DNA from: CAYWVO01 sp964461835
GTDB lineage: Bacteria > Zixibacteria > MSB-5A5 > WJJR01 > JAJRUJ01
Direction of reading: 5' to 3'
Assembly (NCBI GenBank): GCA_964461835.1
Contig: CAYWVO010000013.1
Span: 1 to 64,000, forward strand
DNA length: 64,000 nt
The notes under the pieces are model-generated. The model was not told the DNA's origin. It was given only the letters and a program-made list of their open reading frames with translations, and ran no database searches. Position 1 is the stretch's first letter. Every line of letters starts with the position of its first letter. A program made the position numbers and the translations under genes. Shown here in pieces: positions 1-9,153 of the stretch.

Positions 1-62
1 AGGTCGGGTTCCGAGGGATGCGAAGCGGCCCTCCCCCGAATCGGACTCGGAAGCCGACCTAC
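1..62. repeat. Imperfect palindromic intergenic repeat
   Basis: The stretch opens with AGGTCGG and closes with CCGACCT followed by ACA, so its ends are inverted repeats. It resembles the elements at 30466-30511 and 33273-33318, which also begin with TCGGGT and end with CGACCTACA. It probably belongs to the same dispersed palindromic family; the left end may continue outside the window. Confidence 0.5.
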
Positions 63-87
63 AAGAACTCGTATTATTGGAATTGTG

Positions 88-115
88 AAAAGGCGTCCTG
101 CCGGGACGCCTTTTT
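88..115 (+). terminator. Rho-independent terminator
   Basis: An 11-bp stem (88-98 with 104-114) around a 5-base loop at 99-103 runs directly into a T run at 111-115. It would end a transcript entering from the left edge, so the gene at 153 probably starts a new unit. Confidence 0.75.
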
Positions 116-152
116 CATGGCATAATTTTGCGCAAATTGAGATACTACCGCC

Positions 153-1244
153 ATGGCTAAACGCAAACCAACAATTGTCTCCGTCGTCGGCGCACGGCCC
201 CAGTTTATCAAACTGGCGGCACTGCTGAAAAAACTCGATCGCGCATTTAATTCGCACATTGTCCATACCGGACAACATTTCGATGAGGAAATGTCCGAGA
301 CGTTTTTTGCCGAATACAAAATTCGTGAACCGGACAAAAATCTGAATATCAAGCCCGGACCGGTCGGCAAACAACTTGGCCGGATGATTACCGGGCTGGA
401 GCGATACTTTCGCGAGGTTCAGCCACGTGGTGTGCTGGTGTATGGCGATACGACCTCCACCATGGCCGGGGCGCTGGCCGCCGCTACGCTGAAAATTCCG
501 GTTGGCCATGTTGAGGCCGGCTTGCGGAGCTTTGATATCCAAGTGGCGGAAGAGCAGAATCGCGTGGTGGCCGATCACCTTTCCCGCTGGCTCTTTTGCC
601 CGACTCAGGAGGCGATGATGAATCTCAATAAGGAGGATATTGCCACCGGAGTGTACGGGGTTGGCGATCTGATGTCAGAAACGCACCGGACACCCCGCCG
701 CCGCCCGAGGGAGTTGACACCGTTGTTGGCTGATCTCAATTTCAAAGCGCAGGATTACTACTTTATCACCGCTCATCGGGCGGAGACGGTCGACGAGTTA
801 TCGCACCTGGAGGCGTTTTTGCAGCTGCTGGCGGTCCTGGATAAGCCCGGCATTTTCCCATTGCATCCGCGAACAAAGAAGCGACTCCGGGAACATAAAC
901 TCCGCGGTGCTTTGAAGGAACTGGAAGACATCCATGTCCTGCCGCCGGTGAATCACCGGTCGGCGCTCTGGCTGGCGGCCAACTCCGCCGGCGTGCTCAC
1001 CGACTCCGGAGGATTGCAAAAAGAGGCGTACTGGGCCGGCGTCCGCTGCTGGACTATGCGGGAGATTTCCGAATGGGCAATGCTGGTGCGGTCCGGCTGG
1101 AACACGTTGGTGGGCTTGTCGTCGGAACAGTTACAACACTACCTCAGCCATCCCCGCCCCACGCAGGACGTAATCGATCCCGTCTTCATCCGGACAAACA
1201 CATCCAGCGAAATCGTCCGCATCCTTAAAGATGAACTTCGATAA
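153..1244 (+). CDS. wecB: UDP-N-acetylglucosamine 2-epimerase (non-hydrolysing)
   Basis: This 363-residue protein interconverts UDP-GlcNAc and UDP-ManNAc in the cytoplasm, the entry step to ManNAc-derived surface sugars. Family hallmarks are GARPQFIKLAAL near the N-terminus, HTGQHFDEEMS at about 40-50, YGDTTST near 97, HVEAGLRS near 120, an EEQNR...DHLS segment, and a late DSGGLQKEA motif that binds the nucleotide. Length is normal for the family. It starts with ATG 40 bases after a terminator hairpin, so it probably has its own promoter. Two sugar aminotransferases follow on the same strand, which fits synthesis of an aminosugar for a surface polysaccharide or glycan. Only the exact end product is unclear. 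Confidence 0.93.
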   Translation: MAKRKPTIVSVVGARPQFIKLAALLKKLDRAFNSHIVHTGQHFDEEMSETFFAEYKIREPDKNLNIKPGPVGKQLGRMITGLERYFREVQPRGVLVYGDTTSTMAGALAAATLKIPVGHVEAGLRSFDIQVAEEQNRVVADHLSRWLFCPTQEAMMNLNKEDIATGVYGVGDLMSETHRTPRRRPRELTPLLADLNFKAQDYYFITAHRAETVDELSHLEAFLQLLAVLDKPGIFPLHPRTKKRLREHKLRGALKELEDIHVLPPVNHRSALWLAANSAGVLTDSGGLQKEAYWAGVRCWTMREISEWAMLVRSGWNTLVGLSSEQLQHYLSHPRPTQDVIDPVFIRTNTSSEIVRILKDELR

Positions 1245-1321
1245 ACCCGGTGAATTGCGTTTGACCTCGCCCCCCTGACCTGCTATGGTGGATATCCGAA
1301 AATCGAGAGATAGTGGCTGAC

Positions 1322-2452
1322 ATGGTGAAATATCCGCACATCCCGCTTACCCGGCCGAGCACTGCGCCATTTTCGAGAGTCGCTCCACATCTGAAACGTG
1401 TGGCTGAGAGCGGGTTTCTCACCAATAGTGTCTATGTCCGCAAACTGGAGGATCGTGCCCGAGAATTGTTGCAGGTGCCGCACGCAGTCGCCGTTTCTTC
1501 AGCGACTTCGGGGCTCATGCTGGTCGCGAAGTTGCTCGATCTGCGGGGAGAAGTCATTCTCCCGTCATTTACGTTTTTCGCCACTGCGGTATCGCTGCTC
1601 TGGAATCAACTAACGCCGGTATTTTGCGATTGCGATGACTCAACATACACTATCGACCCTGACTCCGTCGAAGACCGTATCACCAGGAAGACCTCAGCAA
1701 TCCTGGGGGTTCATGTCTTCGGTTGTCCGGCGAATATCCGGGCACTTACCCGCATCGCCGATAAGCACAATCTAAAGCTCATTTTTGATTCCGCCCATGG
1801 TTTCGGTGCGTCGTACCATGGTACCCCGCTGGGGGGCAATGGCGACGCCGAGGTATTCTCCCTTACACCCACCAAGCTCGCCCCGGCCGGCGAGGGGGGG
1901 ATTATCACCACCCGTTCCCGCGAACTTGCCGATCAACTGCGAATCGCCCGCGATTACGGCAATCCGGGCGACTACGACTGCGTCGTACAGGGGATGAACG
2001 CCCGGCTCTGTGAGTGGAGCGCGGTCTTCGGCTGGGAAGCACTCCGTCGTCTGCCAAAGTTAGCAGAACGGCGACGGAAACTGGTGGCGCGTTACCAGGA
2101 GAAGCTGGCCGATATGCCGGGAATCCGTTTTCAGCAAATCCCTAATGAGTGTGTGTCGTCCTATAAGGACCTTTCGTTGCTCGTTATCCCGGAGGAGGCC
2201 GGATTCACCCGGGACCAACTGGCGGCCTATCTCAAAAAGCGTAACATCGACACGCGGCTGTATTTTTATCCGCCGGTGCATCAGCAGACACTTTTCCGCC
2301 GATACCATCAAGCGAAACGACCGCTGCCGGTTACTGAGTATGTTGCCGAAAACATTATCAGTATTCCGCTGTACTCACATCAAAAAGTAGCGGAAGTGGA
2401 CCGGGTCGCCAAGGCCATTCGGGAGTTTCACCGGAGCCGCCATGCCGGCTAA
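1322..2452 (+). CDS. DegT/DnrJ/EryC1/StrS family aminotransferase (first of two)
   Basis: A PLP-dependent sugar aminotransferase of 376 residues that would transfer an amino group to a keto-sugar nucleotide. The PLP lysine lies in TPTKLAPAGEGG (about residue 185) and the aspartate that contacts the pyridine nitrogen is in FDSAHGFGA (about 156); SSATSGLML near 60 is the phosphate-binding turn. I chose ATG 1322 because a GAGAG at 1305-1309 is 12 bases upstream, whereas the in-frame GTG at 1313 is only 3 bases from it. Its last 11 bases overlap the next aminotransferase, which implies translational coupling. It lacks the NLTTGEGG-like sequence of typical ArnB enzymes and is clearly diverged from its neighbour, so the substrate is unknown. 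Confidence 0.85.
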   Translation: MVKYPHIPLTRPSTAPFSRVAPHLKRVAESGFLTNSVYVRKLEDRARELLQVPHAVAVSSATSGLMLVAKLLDLRGEVILPSFTFFATAVSLLWNQLTPVFCDCDDSTYTIDPDSVEDRITRKTSAILGVHVFGCPANIRALTRIADKHNLKLIFDSAHGFGASYHGTPLGGNGDAEVFSLTPTKLAPAGEGGIITTRSRELADQLRIARDYGNPGDYDCVVQGMNARLCEWSAVFGWEALRRLPKLAERRRKLVARYQEKLADMPGIRFQQIPNECVSSYKDLSLLVIPEEAGFTRDQLAAYLKKRNIDTRLYFYPPVHQQTLFRRYHQAKRPLPVTEYVAENIISIPLYSHQKVAEVDRVAKAIREFHRSRHAG

Positions 2453-3602
2453 CGAGAGAAAAATAGATTTCTACCATCCACCAATTGGGCCGGCGGAGAA
2501 AGAGGCGGTGCAGCGAGTGCTGGATCGTGGCTGGCTGACCACCGGGCCGGAGGCCGGCCTCTTTGAGAAAGAATTTCGCGCGTTTCTGGGTTGCCGGCAT
2601 GTGGTGGCGACGTCCAGCGGTACGGCAGCGCTGCATCTCGGATTACTGGCTGCCGGCGTCGGCGCGGGTGACGAAGTTATCACCAGCCCCTATACCTTTG
2701 TAGCGTCTGCGGAAGCTATCGAGTACTGCGGCGCCCGGCCCGTTTTTGCCGATGTGTTGCCGGACGGCTACACTATTGATCCTGCCGCCATCGAGCAGAA
2801 TCTCACCCAAAAAACAAAAGCAATTCTCCCGGTCGGCATCGGCGGCATTCCCTGCCGCCTAAAAGAAATCCTCGGCTTGGCGGCAGCCCGCAAGATCCCG
2901 GTTATCGAGGATGGCGCCCATACGCTGGGCGCAACCGTCAATAATCGGCCGGTAGGTGTCCTCGCCGACGCCACCGCCTTCAGTTTCTACTCTACCAAGA
3001 ACCTCATGATGGGGGAGGGCGGAGTCATCGCAACATCTCACGACGACTGGGCGAAGACCATGCGCATTTTGTCCCGTCACGGCATCAGCCAGGGGACCTG
3101 GGATCGTCACGGCAGCCGATCGTGGGCCTACGATGTGACCCATCGCGGTTATAAATACAACATATCCGATGTGCAGGCGGCGATTGGCCGGGCACAACTC
3201 GCACGATTTGCCGAATTACAACAAGAACGTGAACAGGTGGCCCGCTGGTATACTGAGGCGTTGGATGAAATTGACGGTGTGCGTATTCCGGCGCCTCCGG
3301 ACGGTGCGACAAACGCATATCACCTGATGATGATCCGCTTAACCGCACCGGTGTTGATTCGTCGCCGCGATGATCTTCTGCGTCAGCTTACCGAGGCGGG
3401 AATCGGCGTCAGTGTACATTTTATTCCCTTGCATTTAATGACCTATTTCCGCGAACGGTACCGCTATCGAGAGGGTGATTTCCCGCAGGCCGAAGCCGCA
3501 TTCCGGGCCACAATCAGCTTGCCGTTTTATCCCGATTTGACAGGAGATGATGTCCAGTATGTGGTCGAAGAGTTGCGTCGTCTGATTGATGAACTCCGAT
3601 AA
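2442..3602 (+). CDS. DegT/DnrJ/EryC1/StrS family aminotransferase (second of two)
   Basis: A 386-residue PLP enzyme of the sugar-nucleotide aminotransferase family, close in sequence style to ArnB/PseC/WecE-type enzymes. It has WLTTGPEAGLFEKEF near the N-terminus, SSGTAALHL (58-66), IEDGAHTLGA with the pyridine aspartate (D157), and the catalytic lysine in FSFYSTKNLMMGEGG (K186). The C-terminal part carries YNISDVQAAIGRAQL, where the partner subunit contributes to the active site. ATG 2442 overlaps the preceding stop by 11 bases. With WecB upstream it probably builds an amino-deoxy sugar for a surface glycan. The next gene, obgE, is housekeeping, so the sugar operon probably ends here. Confidence 0.92.
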   Translation: MPANERKIDFYHPPIGPAEKEAVQRVLDRGWLTTGPEAGLFEKEFRAFLGCRHVVATSSGTAALHLGLLAAGVGAGDEVITSPYTFVASAEAIEYCGARPVFADVLPDGYTIDPAAIEQNLTQKTKAILPVGIGGIPCRLKEILGLAAARKIPVIEDGAHTLGATVNNRPVGVLADATAFSFYSTKNLMMGEGGVIATSHDDWAKTMRILSRHGISQGTWDRHGSRSWAYDVTHRGYKYNISDVQAAIGRAQLARFAELQQEREQVARWYTEALDEIDGVRIPAPPDGATNAYHLMMIRLTAPVLIRRRDDLLRQLTEAGIGVSVHFIPLHLMTYFRERYRYREGDFPQAEAAFRATISLPFYPDLTGDDVQYVVEELRRLIDELR

Positions 3603-3646
3603 ATGATTTCGCGCACCGGACTGAATCGCCATATTGAGGACCGCCG

Positions 3647-4645
3647 ATGAAATTCGTTGACGAGGTCGCAATAGAGGTTACCGCCGGGAACGGCGGGCAT
3701 GGCTGTATCAGTTTCCGTCGGGAGAAGCATATCGCCAAGGGCGGCCCGGATGGTGGGGACGGGGGCAAGGGCGGTGATGTGATCTGCCGGGCGGATGAAA
3801 ACCTCGGCACCTTGATGGATTTGCAGTATCGCCGACATTACAAGGCCGGACGAGGTTTGCATGGATCGGGCAATAACCGCACAGGTGAATCCGGCGACGA
3901 TTGCATTATTCCCGTTCCCCTGGGTTCGATCATTACTGACGCCGTCACCGGCGAAGAACTGGGGGATCTGATCACCGATGGTCAACAAGTGGTCGTCGCA
4001 CGGGGTGGACACGGGGGAAAAGGAAACAGCCGATTCAAATCACCGACACAGCAAACACCGCGCAAGGCAACCGACGGCGGAACGGGTGAAAAACGCCGGT
4101 TGCGCATTGAACTGCGACTGATTGCCGATGTCGGCTTGGTCGGATATCCCAACGCCGGAAAATCAACGTTTCTGCGCGCCGTGTCCGCCGCCGAACCAAA
4201 GGTCGCACCGTATCCGTTTACCACATTGCAGCCCAAATTGGGTGTAGTGCGCCGTAAAGAATTTCGTAGTTTCACGGTGGCTGATATTCCCGGCCTCATC
4301 GAGGGTGCCGCACGGGGGAAGGGGCTGGGACATCAATTTCTTCGCCATATTCGCCGTACCAAAGTGCTGTTATTTTTGTTTGATTGCCAGGAACCGGAGG
4401 TTGAAAATCAGCTCCCCGCATTATTGGAGGAGTTGCGCGAATTTGATCCGGTGATGATGGCCAAGGAACGGCTGATTGTGATCAACAAGATTGATACCTG
4501 GGAACACGATTCTCATGATGAGCGTCGCCGAGAGTTCGCCTGGGCGGATTATGTGATTTCCGCCAGGGAAGGAGCCGGCATCGAACCGGTCCTCGCCAAA
4601 CTGGAGGAAATGTTGTTTTCCTCGGAGAAAACGACCACGACATGA
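3647..4645 (+). CDS. obgE: Obg/CgtA family GTPase
   Basis: A 332-residue conserved GTPase that binds the large ribosomal subunit and links ribosome assembly to growth. The N-terminal Obg fold (1-158) is glycine-rich, with repeated GGxGG motifs from about residue 14 to 45 and again near 120. The G domain follows: GYPNAGKST (G1, 166-174), FTTLQPKLG (G2), DIPGLIEGAARGKGLG (G3) and NKID (G4). There is no extra C-terminal OCT domain, so it is the short form. It starts with ATG and its stop overlaps dprA by the 4-base ATGA. Such clustering with dprA and PTS genes is compatible with a growth-associated operon. Confidence 0.96.
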   Translation: MKFVDEVAIEVTAGNGGHGCISFRREKHIAKGGPDGGDGGKGGDVICRADENLGTLMDLQYRRHYKAGRGLHGSGNNRTGESGDDCIIPVPLGSIITDAVTGEELGDLITDGQQVVVARGGHGGKGNSRFKSPTQQTPRKATDGGTGEKRRLRIELRLIADVGLVGYPNAGKSTFLRAVSAAEPKVAPYPFTTLQPKLGVVRRKEFRSFTVADIPGLIEGAARGKGLGHQFLRHIRRTKVLLFLFDCQEPEVENQLPALLEELREFDPVMMAKERLIVINKIDTWEHDSHDERRREFAWADYVISAREGAGIEPVLAKLEEMLFSSEKTTTT

Positions 4646-5742
4646 GTGCGCAACCCTATATTCCCGAGGATGCCCGTGACTGGCTGGCCTTGTTTTCCAT
4701 TGCCGGGATTGGGCCGGGACGATTTATGCAGTTGGTTTCTGCGTTCGGTAGCCCGGCCTCAGCATTGCAGGCCGGTCCGGATGAATGGAACGCGTTACCC
4801 GGTTTCGGAGATAATGCGGTTGCGGCACTGCGCAAAGGTCCGGATGAGCGCTTTGTGGAAGCACAATTAACAGCATTGGAGAAGGCCGGTGCCTCGATGG
4901 CCGTCATTGGCGGGAAGGGGTACTCACCGTTGTTGGCCCGGATTGCACACCCCCCACCATTTATTTTTTACCAGGGCGACCCGGTTTTCGAGGATGAAGC
5001 TGCAATTGCGGTAGTTGGCGCGCGAGTTCCCTCGCCCTATGGCCGCAAAATGGCCCGGCAGATTGCGGACGGGTTGGCGCGGGCGGGGGTCACAGTTGTC
5101 TCCGGTCTTGCGTTGGGGGTCGACGGATTATCGCATGAGGCGGCTCTTGCGGCAGCGGGCCGGACAATTGGCATCCTGGGGTCGGGGTTGGATGTGATGT
5201 ATCCCCGGGAACATGCGGATTTGGCCCGGCAAGTTACGCAACACGGTGCGGTCATCAGTGAGTTTCCGTTCGGCGCCCCGCCGGCGCGCGAAAATTTCCC
5301 CAAACGCAATCGCATTATTTCAGGATTGGCGCAGGGAACGGTGATTATTGAAGCGCGCAAAATCTCCGGTGCACTTTCCACCGCCCGGCATGCCCTGGAG
5401 CAAAACCGCGACGTCTACGCAGTCCCGGGACCGGCCGGCTCGGCGCTTTCGGAGGGGACCAATAATTTGATCAAGGCCGGCGCGCAACTGATTACTTCGG
5501 CTGATGATATCCTGGCCGATTTGCAGCTTGCTACCCGGCCAAAACGGGAGCGCCGCAGCCAACCGGCGTTGTCGCCATTACAGGAAACGGTCTGCCGTCA
5601 CTTAGGCGAAACCCCTTGCCACATCGATCAACTCGCCCTAGATTCCGGGCTGACAATCGGGGAGTTGTCTTCGGTCCTGCTGGATTTGGAATTGATGGGG
5701 GTTGTGGGGCAGGAAGCGGGGAAACGGTTTTATCGCGTTTGA
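4642..5742 (+). CDS. dprA: DNA-processing protein DprA
   Basis: A 366-residue protein that loads RecA onto incoming single-stranded DNA during natural transformation. An N-terminal helix-hairpin-helix-like part (1-80) is followed by the Rossmann-type DprA domain with GARVPSPYGRKMA (about 125), VSGLALGVDGLSH (about 153), GILGSGLDVMYP, FPKRNRIISGL and SGALSTA. The C-terminal 60 residues form a winged-helix-like DprA domain. Start ATG 4642 overlaps the obgE stop. No other competence genes are present in the window, so actual competence cannot be judged. Its 3' end abuts the HPr gene. Confidence 0.95.
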   Translation: MSAQPYIPEDARDWLALFSIAGIGPGRFMQLVSAFGSPASALQAGPDEWNALPGFGDNAVAALRKGPDERFVEAQLTALEKAGASMAVIGGKGYSPLLARIAHPPPFIFYQGDPVFEDEAAIAVVGARVPSPYGRKMARQIADGLARAGVTVVSGLALGVDGLSHEAALAAAGRTIGILGSGLDVMYPREHADLARQVTQHGAVISEFPFGAPPARENFPKRNRIISGLAQGTVIIEARKISGALSTARHALEQNRDVYAVPGPAGSALSEGTNNLIKAGAQLITSADDILADLQLATRPKRERRSQPALSPLQETVCRHLGETPCHIDQLALDSGLTIGELSSVLLDLELMGVVGQEAGKRFYRV

Positions 5743-5765
5743 CAAGTGGGCGGCGACCAAGGAAC

Positions 5766-6029
5766 GTGGTCGAAAAGAAAGTCACAGTCACCAATCCCCT
5801 GGGCATCCACGCACGGCCTTCGGCACACATCGTGCAAACCGCGAATCGCTTCAAATCGGACGTTTGGCTGATTCGTGGCGATCTAAAAGTTAACGGTAAG
5901 AGTATCATGGGAGTAATGATGCTGGCGGCGGAAAAAGGCTCAGAGGTTACGATTCAGGTAGAGGGTGTCGATGAAGAGGAATGCCTGGCCACGGTAGAGA
6001 AAGCATTTATGATCCGCTTTGATGATTGA
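5766..6029 (+). CDS. ptsH: Phosphocarrier protein HPr
   Basis: The small cytoplasmic phosphocarrier of the phosphotransferase system, which takes phosphate from Enzyme I and passes it to EIIA domains. I place the start at GTG 5766, which gives 87 residues and puts the active histidine of NPLGIHARPSA exactly at position 15 and the regulatory serine of NGKSIMGVMML exactly at 46, as in classical HPr. An AAGGA lies close upstream (5759-5763). Longer readings would extend into dprA and lack homology. The presence of Ser46 leaves room for control by an HPr kinase, not seen here. Enzyme I follows directly. Confidence 0.93.
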   Translation: MVEKKVTVTNPLGIHARPSAHIVQTANRFKSDVWLIRGDLKVNGKSIMGVMMLAAEKGSEVTIQVEGVDEEECLATVEKAFMIRFDD

Positions 6030-6061
6030 TCGGCAGGCAAACTGGGGTAATATTTACGCGG

Positions 6062-7867
6062 ATGATCATACCGGACGACAAGCAGAGTAGCCGCACGGCG
6101 AGCCGCACCGGGGCTGCACCACGACGGATTGTCCTGCGCGGATTTCCCGGCGCCCCGGGGCTAGCGGTCGGCTCGGCGTTTGTTTTTGCCGTCTCACCGC
6201 CGCAAATTACCACCCGCTCGATCGCCAAGGACAAAACGCAAAGTGAAATTGATCGTTTCCTGGCAGTGCTCGAAACGACACGAGGGGAACTGGCCGAACT
6301 CAAGGAACGAGCCGGTCAGATGGTCGGCGATAATCTGGCGAAGATTTTCGATGCCCAGATGCTTATTCTGTCCGACCCGGAGATCGAGGCCGCGGTGCGG
6401 GAAGAAATCGCCTCCCGCCATGTGAACGCTGAGACGGCGTTTGATCGCGTCGTCCAAAATACCCTGGCTAAGCTGGCCTCCTCCCCGGATGCCTATTTAC
6501 GGGGGATGATGCAGGATATCGATTCGGTGCGCACCCGAGTGGTGCAGACACTTATGGGCGTTCCGTTTCGCAGCCTTGCCGATCTCTCCGAACCGGCGAT
6601 TGTTGTGGCTACCTCTATCGCTCCCGCCGATGTTGTCGGTATCCACAAAGAGAACCTGTTGGGAATTGTCTCCGAGGTCGGGGGGCAAACCTCCCATACC
6701 ACGTTATTAGCCAAGTCGTTAGGTATCCCGGCGGTGGTCGGGGTATCGGACGCGGTGACGAAGATACCGAATGGCACCGAATTGGTGGTGGATGGTCACT
6801 CCGGCGCGGTGATTGTCTCCCCTGATCCGGAAACGCTCGATCTGTATCGCCGCAAACGCCGGGAGTCGGTCTATCCCTGGCCCAAAAAACTCACGGCGCT
6901 TAAAGACAAACCGGCGGTTACACGGGATGGGCGACCGATTGAATTGGTCGCAAATATCGATATGGCTGAGGAAGCTCAGGAGGCGCTGGATGCTGGCGCC
7001 GCTGGTGTTGGATTGTATCGCACCGAATATCTATTTTTGCGGCAGGGACGGTTTCCCACCGAAAACGAACAGTATCGCACCTATCGGCACGCGGCCGAAG
7101 TGTTAGCGCCCCGTCCGTTGACTATCCGCACCTACGATTTGGGCGGGGATAAATACTTCAGTTCCCCCGGTGAGGCCACCGAGGAAAATCCCGCCCTTGG
7201 CTGGCGGGCGATCCGCGTGAGTCTGCAAAAGCGTGGCCCGTTCAAATCGCAGTTGCGGGCGATCATGCGCGCCGCAAAGGGGACCAATATCCGGGTGATG
7301 TTCCCGATGGTCGTCTCGGTCAGCGAGGTTTCGGACGCCTTATTGTTAATGGATGAGGCCTGCCGCGAAGTGTGCACGCGCGGGCATGACGTCGGCGAGG
7401 TAGAGGTGGGAGTGATGATCGAAACCCCCGCCTCGGTCTGGGTTGCTGATTCCCTGGCGCGCATGGTTGATTTCTTTTCGGTGGGTACCAATGATCTGAC
7501 CCAGTACACGATGGCGGTCGACCGCGGCAATCCACGCGTGTCCCATTTGTTTGAACATTTCCATCCGGCAATCATCCAGGCAATCGCGTATGCGCACCAA
7601 TGCGCCAAACGGCATGACACCCGCTTTGCCGTCTGCGGTGAAATTGCTTCCGAACTGCGGGCGCTGCCGCTCTTGGTCGGCCTGGGGGTCGATGAGCTTT
7701 CGGTACATCCGACCGCTATTCCCCGCTCCAAAGCAATCATTGGCGAGCTCTCCTTCACTGAGGCGCAGGAAATTGCCCAGGAAGTGCTGAAACTTGAGTC
7801 CACGGCTGAAATCGAAGCCCTCCTGGATAATTTTTACCGCAAACGATTCCGCAGACGCTGGCGGTAA
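6062..7867 (+). CDS. ptsI: Phosphoenolpyruvate-protein phosphotransferase (Enzyme I)
   Basis: Enzyme I autophosphorylates from phosphoenolpyruvate and phosphorylates HPr. From ATG 6062 it has 601 residues, slightly longer than the usual 570-580 because of a basic N-terminal tail before GFPGAPGLAVG. The phosphorylated histidine is in GGQTSHTTLLAKSLGIPAVVG (H212). The C-terminal PEP-binding barrel shows GLYRTEYLF, FPMVVSVSE, VGVMIETP, FSVGTNDLTQYTMAVDRGNP and the catalytic cysteine in FAVCGEIAS. An in-frame TTG at 6026 overlaps the HPr stop but has no ribosome-binding site. No EIIB or EIIC permease gene is in the window, so its role with the EIIA-CBS protein at 30531 may be regulatory. Confidence 0.95.
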   Translation: MIIPDDKQSSRTASRTGAAPRRIVLRGFPGAPGLAVGSAFVFAVSPPQITTRSIAKDKTQSEIDRFLAVLETTRGELAELKERAGQMVGDNLAKIFDAQMLILSDPEIEAAVREEIASRHVNAETAFDRVVQNTLAKLASSPDAYLRGMMQDIDSVRTRVVQTLMGVPFRSLADLSEPAIVVATSIAPADVVGIHKENLLGIVSEVGGQTSHTTLLAKSLGIPAVVGVSDAVTKIPNGTELVVDGHSGAVIVSPDPETLDLYRRKRRESVYPWPKKLTALKDKPAVTRDGRPIELVANIDMAEEAQEALDAGAAGVGLYRTEYLFLRQGRFPTENEQYRTYRHAAEVLAPRPLTIRTYDLGGDKYFSSPGEATEENPALGWRAIRVSLQKRGPFKSQLRAIMRAAKGTNIRVMFPMVVSVSEVSDALLLMDEACREVCTRGHDVGEVEVGVMIETPASVWVADSLARMVDFFSVGTNDLTQYTMAVDRGNPRVSHLFEHFHPAIIQAIAYAHQCAKRHDTRFAVCGEIASELRALPLLVGLGVDELSVHPTAIPRSKAIIGELSFTEAQEIAQEVLKLESTAEIEALLDNFYRKRFRRRWR

Positions 7868-7869
7868 GT

Positions 7870-8982
7870 ATGCTCTCTGATCCGGATGCCAGACCACGTG
7901 CTATTTCTCTTGATGACCCAAGGACTTATGCCAGTCATGATCCGTCCGATATGGGATCATGCATTGCAGGTTTGCCGCAACAATTCAGTGAAAGTATTCA
8001 ACTGATCGAGAACACCTCCTGGCCGACACTCAATCCCGAAGCAGTCTCGGCTATCGCGGTCCTGGGCATGGGTGGATCGGCCATTGGTGGCGATCTGGTG
8101 CGGGTATACCTGGCACCATCATGCCCGATACCAATTGTCGTGGTACGGGATTATTCACTGTCACAGTTTTTGGATAAGCGGGCCGTGGTGTTTGCGTCTT
8201 CCTATTCGGGAAACACAGAGGAAACGCTGAGCGCAGTAAATCAGGCACGAAAGCGATCCTGCACCATTGTCGCTTTAACCGCCGGTGGTACTTTGGGCGA
8301 TTTGGCCCGGCAGTATTCCTGGCCATGGGTGCGGTTGCCGTCGGGCTTTGCCCCCCGCGCAGCTCTCGGGTATTCCTTTTCGGCAATTCTGCTCAGCCTG
8401 CAATCGTTGCACATAACTGCCGACATAAAATCGGATTTGACTGATCTAACCACGTTCCTTGCCGGATATGGTACATCGTTACAACCGGACTCACCACAGG
8501 CTGAGAATCGAGCCAAACAGGTTGCCCAACGATTGTTCAATCGTACGCCGATCATCTATGGAAGCTCCGGCACGATGGCGGTGGCGGCGTCGCGCTGGCG
8601 GGCCCAATTGTGCGAAAATGCCAAGCAGTATGCCATTGCCGGTGAATGCCCCGAGTGTAACCATAATGAGGTAGTAGGCTGGGAATCGCTGGCGAAAAGC
8701 CCTCAATCCTGGGTGACGATCTTATTGCGGGATAGCGACGAACACGAACGAACGGCTAAACGATTTGACATCTTGACCGAGTTACTGAAAGAGAAGGAGA
8801 TGGAGACCATCAGCGTTCAGTTATCCGGGCGGACAGCACTGCAACGGCTTTTCTCAAGTATCCTCCTGGGTGATTGGGTCAGCTATTACTTGGCGATCCT
8901 GAATGCGATAGACCCCATGCGTATTGAGGCTATCGATTATCTGAAATCCCATATGGGAACCTGGTCGCCGGAGGATAGATGA
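7870..8982 (+). CDS. Bifunctional phosphoglucose/phosphomannose isomerase
   Basis: A 370-residue SIS-fold isomerase that would interconvert glucose-6-phosphate or mannose-6-phosphate with fructose-6-phosphate. The first SIS domain has GMGGSAIGGDL (about 61-71) and SYSGNTEETLSAV (about 108-120), the sugar-phosphate site. The catalytic glutamate and histidine are likely in ECNHNEVVGWE (about 260). The late segment DPMRIEAIDYLK is also typical of this archaeal/bacterial bifunctional family. It starts two bases after the ptsI stop, so it is cotranscribed with the PTS genes and probably supplies hexose phosphates. A terminator follows at 9068. Confidence 0.92.
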   Translation: MLSDPDARPRAISLDDPRTYASHDPSDMGSCIAGLPQQFSESIQLIENTSWPTLNPEAVSAIAVLGMGGSAIGGDLVRVYLAPSCPIPIVVVRDYSLSQFLDKRAVVFASSYSGNTEETLSAVNQARKRSCTIVALTAGGTLGDLARQYSWPWVRLPSGFAPRAALGYSFSAILLSLQSLHITADIKSDLTDLTTFLAGYGTSLQPDSPQAENRAKQVAQRLFNRTPIIYGSSGTMAVAASRWRAQLCENAKQYAIAGECPECNHNEVVGWESLAKSPQSWVTILLRDSDEHERTAKRFDILTELLKEKEMETISVQLSGRTALQRLFSSILLGDWVSYYLAILNAIDPMRIEAIDYLKSHMGTWSPEDR

Positions 8983-9067
8983 GGAATTACACTGGAAACA
9001 AGGCCAATCCTGCGCCGAATGCCACGTAGTACTGGGGTAAAGGGAACTGGTTTGTTTAGCTCTGAAC

Positions 9068-9101
9068 AGCGGATGGGGCTGTGCAAACGCCATCCGCTTT
9101 T
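9068..9101 (+). terminator. Rho-independent terminator after the isomerase gene
   Basis: Stem AGCGGATGG/CCATCCGCT (9068-9076 with 9090-9098), 13-base loop, then a short T run to 9101. It closes the obgE-to-isomerase unit. Confidence 0.7.
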
Positions 9102-9153
9102 GTATTGGCGCCAATAAGGAAAATGTGACTTTTAACTTGGAAGGATGAGAACC

